64,000 bases of DNA from Psococerastis gibbosa. Lineage: Eukaryota > Arthropoda > Insecta > Psocodea > Psocidae. The stretch is from positions 41,832,888 to 41,896,887 of the forward strand of contig OZ020488.1 of the NCBI GenBank assembly GCA_963971405.1. Direction: 5' to 3'. Positions 61,531 to 64,000 of the stretch are shown here, piece by piece; within the stretch, counting starts at the first letter, position 1, and each line of letters starts with the position of its first letter. The translations under genes and the position numbers were made by a program. The notes under the pieces were generated by a model that was not told where the DNA came from, did no database searches, and saw only the letters and a program-made list of their open reading frames with translations.

Positions 61531-62343
61531 TAAAAGTTGTTTTCTCATAAGTCAATCGAAAATGTTTTCACCTTTACAAACATAGGTTAGTTTCCACAAA
61601 AGAAATACAGGAATGATCCATAAATTACCCCTCTATCTCTAGATAAAGCGGATAACAGCATTAATTACAATAGTACATAGATTTGGGAAAGGCTATGTAT
61701 GGGCAGCAGTGGGGCCAACATGTGAAATGCAACATTAACGACCGTTCATTTCCGTTACACAGCACCAGATGACGTATCATAGACATTAATTTTATGGCCA
61801 TGATAGCATTTACGATTCACAAATTAAGAGCAGTGCATACTGGTTTCAAGCTCGTAAAAATTCGTAAAAATTGCACCAATCAACCGCACAGATGCCGAAG
61901 GTTTATCATACGTTAGGTTTCAATATTATACAATGTAACGGTATTCTTTCGTTAAGAGAACATCCGTCATAGCATACGAGTATTTTGAATGAATTTAAAT
62001 TTCACAGGAAGTATTGATCGCAGAGTGACCATATTAACAATTTTCTAAGTAGCTGAGCTTGTACAAGAAAGAAAGAAAATTATCTTTACTTTCCATATGG
62101 GCGAATTCTGGGCCTTTCGGCCCACTCGTACAATTAACCGCATGTAGTTGAATTTATAGTCTCAGAGACGAAGACGCGAAAATCCCTAATCTGTAATTCC
62201 TCGTGGTTAAGATCGAAAGCGTAATGGCTAATGGACAGATAGGGGGCCCAGTTCGAGCCGAGATAAGCGATAAGCATAGTATCTTCTCTGAAGGGCACTA
62301 TTTTATTGTGGGGTTGGGAAACTGGCCCTAAAGGCGGAGGATC
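61531..62343. other. Intergenic, no gene recognised
   Basis: AT-rich, without coding or repeat signals that I can support. Confidence 0.3.
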
Positions 62344-62660
62344 TCAATGAAGAGTCAACGAAGTGCCAAACTCAGGTTTTTCAACCAGGAGCCGGGAGCC
62401 CTCAGTCATTCTATCTTCCCTTGGATTATTACATGCAGAAGGTGATACTTTTCCTTCTTCGTCACATGGCAAAAATATGTTAGTTTCTATTTCTAAGCCG
62501 TCAGCAGAAAATCGGCTTCTGTGTCCATTCGCCTCAGCTTTAGGGACACAATATCTCCAGAGTATGCGCAACATTCGTCTGTATACCCAAATTTCAAATA
62601 CACTGATTTTGTTCTCCATAGCTTGTGTCAAAGTCCATGCCTTCATACCATATATAGTAG
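62344..62660 (-). repeat. LINE (RTE-like) C-terminal fragment
   Basis: The minus strand reads KAWTLTQAMENKISVFEIWV and YRRMLRI, the classic LINE tail 'EAWTL...FEMWCYRRMLRI'. It continues into a shifted frame like that at 50210-50430 (EGKVSPSACNNPREDR). Confidence 0.7.
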
Positions 62661-63759
62661 AACTTTAGATGAAATCATTATATAGCGGGTCCGCGTCATT
62701 AAAATGCAAAATAAAAAGAAATGAAGGCATGCCCGTCATCTACCATCCAAAGACTATACCGGTTCCAAAGAGACAGGTGGACAACTATGTAGGCGATATG
62801 GGCGTTCAGATAAGATAAACTGATGCAATACAGACTGGATCGCAGCTTTTTTCTACTGGAATATCTGGAATGCCGGGGGCGTAGCAAGGTCGACATCATA
62901 TACACAATATGGGTCATGGCATCCCGACCAAAAGACTCATCCAATAGTCAAACAATGAGGAATAGCAATGCCTTTAAAAATGTATATGCTATTGTTCATC
63001 TGCACCTTGTTTTTGGGCAGATAAAAACACAATGACATCACAGCAGAGCAGGAAATGAAATAAAACACTAACAGTAACACAAGAACAGCAACATACAGGA
63101 CAATTATAAGACTATGGACCAGGGTCGAACTCAACAAATTACAGTAATGAATTAGGTAGGCTATAGTTAGGTAGTGAGTGCTACCCTCGCACGCGGCTGG
63201 CATGAGGGGGCACTTCAACTGTATTTTGTATTTGGTTAAAAATTGTTTTAGGAAAAATACACGGTTATTTTATTTTTATTTAAAATTGAAGTGGAATTAA
63301 AAGTACTTTAAGGCCAGATACACATGAACTTTCAAGCGCCGGTAATCGACCGAGAAATTTTTCATGTGAGCAAACGGGCTGGTGATTGGTTGATGCTAAC
63401 ATCAGTCTATTTCTGAACGCACTTAGGATATTTTAGGTATGGTTAGGCTAGAAATTAGTTCGCATTTAGTAGGAAGTGGTTTTAAGTGTCAGTTAGGTAT
63501 TGAGTGCTATCCTAGCACGCCACTGGCATGAGGGGGCACTTCAGCTCCCGTCTGCTTACGTAAAAAATTGAGAAAAATACACGAATTATTATTATTATTA
63601 TACATAAAACATCACAGGTATTAGAAGAAATATTTCTCTACATTTTGATAAATGATGTGTGGCCGTCATTAACACCAAATTGGCCACAATATTCAAAATG
63701 TATTTGTACAAAAACCTATTGGTAAGACGTCCAGATATGATATGAAAATATATGATATA

Positions 63760-63796
<37 letters not shown>

Positions 63797-63925
63797 ATGA
63801 AGATATGATATGATATTGAAAACCAATGGGTATCAAAATGCAGAGATGTATTTCTTCGAATACCTATGCTAATTTTTATATCGTTACAATGAATAATTCT
63901 TGTGTCATTCGACTTTGTGCAAAAA
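62661..63925. other. Intergenic with a short duplicated phrase and (TA)n
   Basis: agtgagtgctaccctcgca ... ggcatgagggggcacttcaa (63170-63225) recurs at 63495-63545. A TA-rich tract with tatga units lies at about 63735-63815. No gene. Confidence 0.4.
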
Positions 63926-64000
63926 ATAAATAAATAAGTATGGACTTTTTGTTCTATTACTAACTCAACCTAGCGGAGTTAGGGCTATAAAGCCCCCTCT
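63926..64000 (-). repeat. SINE 3' module, cut by the window edge
   Basis: Reads in from the right edge: aagccccctct ... aactccgctaggttgagtta (minus strand), with an A/T tail at 63926-63940; same module as 9067 and 59556. Confidence 0.7.

Overview
This is a 64 kb piece of AT-rich animal nuclear DNA, most likely from an arthropod. The split genes have GT-AG introns and matching phases. Between them lie LINE fragments, tRNA-derived repeats, palindromic MITEs, AAT microsatellites and long G/C homopolymers. I cannot name the species. There is no sign of a prokaryote, plasmid or virus.

Three host genes can be read with confidence. (1) A large minus-strand gene (46003 down to 20451) encodes an INPP4-type inositol polyphosphate 4-phosphatase. 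I assembled 18 coding exons whose phases all agree (about 1168 codons before the stop). They run PH domain, C2 domain, INPP4 middle region, then the CX5R catalytic motif CKSAKDR. The exon carrying the start codon was not found. (2) A plus-strand gene of five coding exons (10610-16040, 210 aa) looks like the inner-kinetochore subunit CENP-K. (3) A plus-strand exon (47634-48040) encodes the RNA-binding core of the exon-junction protein Y14/RBM8A, without its usual N-terminus.

Nested on the opposite strand inside the 11 kb third INPP4 intron is an unrecognised intronless gene (38722-41521). It has a TATA box, a signal peptide, two near-identical 286-residue repeats that look like seven-bladed beta-propellers, and a unique C-terminal region. 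A one-base surplus in a run of As at about 39314-39318 breaks the reading frame.

Layout: 1-1 kb, a LINE ORF1 with a PHD finger; 1-10 kb, repeats and hAT-like MITEs; 10.6-16.0 kb, CENP-K with a dead LINE in its last intron; 16-20 kb, repeats; 20.4-46.0 kb, INPP4; 47.6-48.0 kb, Y14; 48-64 kb, repeats, including a Tigger-like MITE and a 1.8 kb element with 330 bp inverted arms and a cysteine-rich ORF remnant.

The most unusual feature is in INPP4. Two different exons have had their 3' half plus splice donor copied in tandem just downstream. One gave an array of four complete copies and a partial fifth, the other a single copy. Every complete copy carries an in-frame stop. A second unusual feature is a MITE sitting exactly at the dyad centre of another palindromic MITE (25927-26313).
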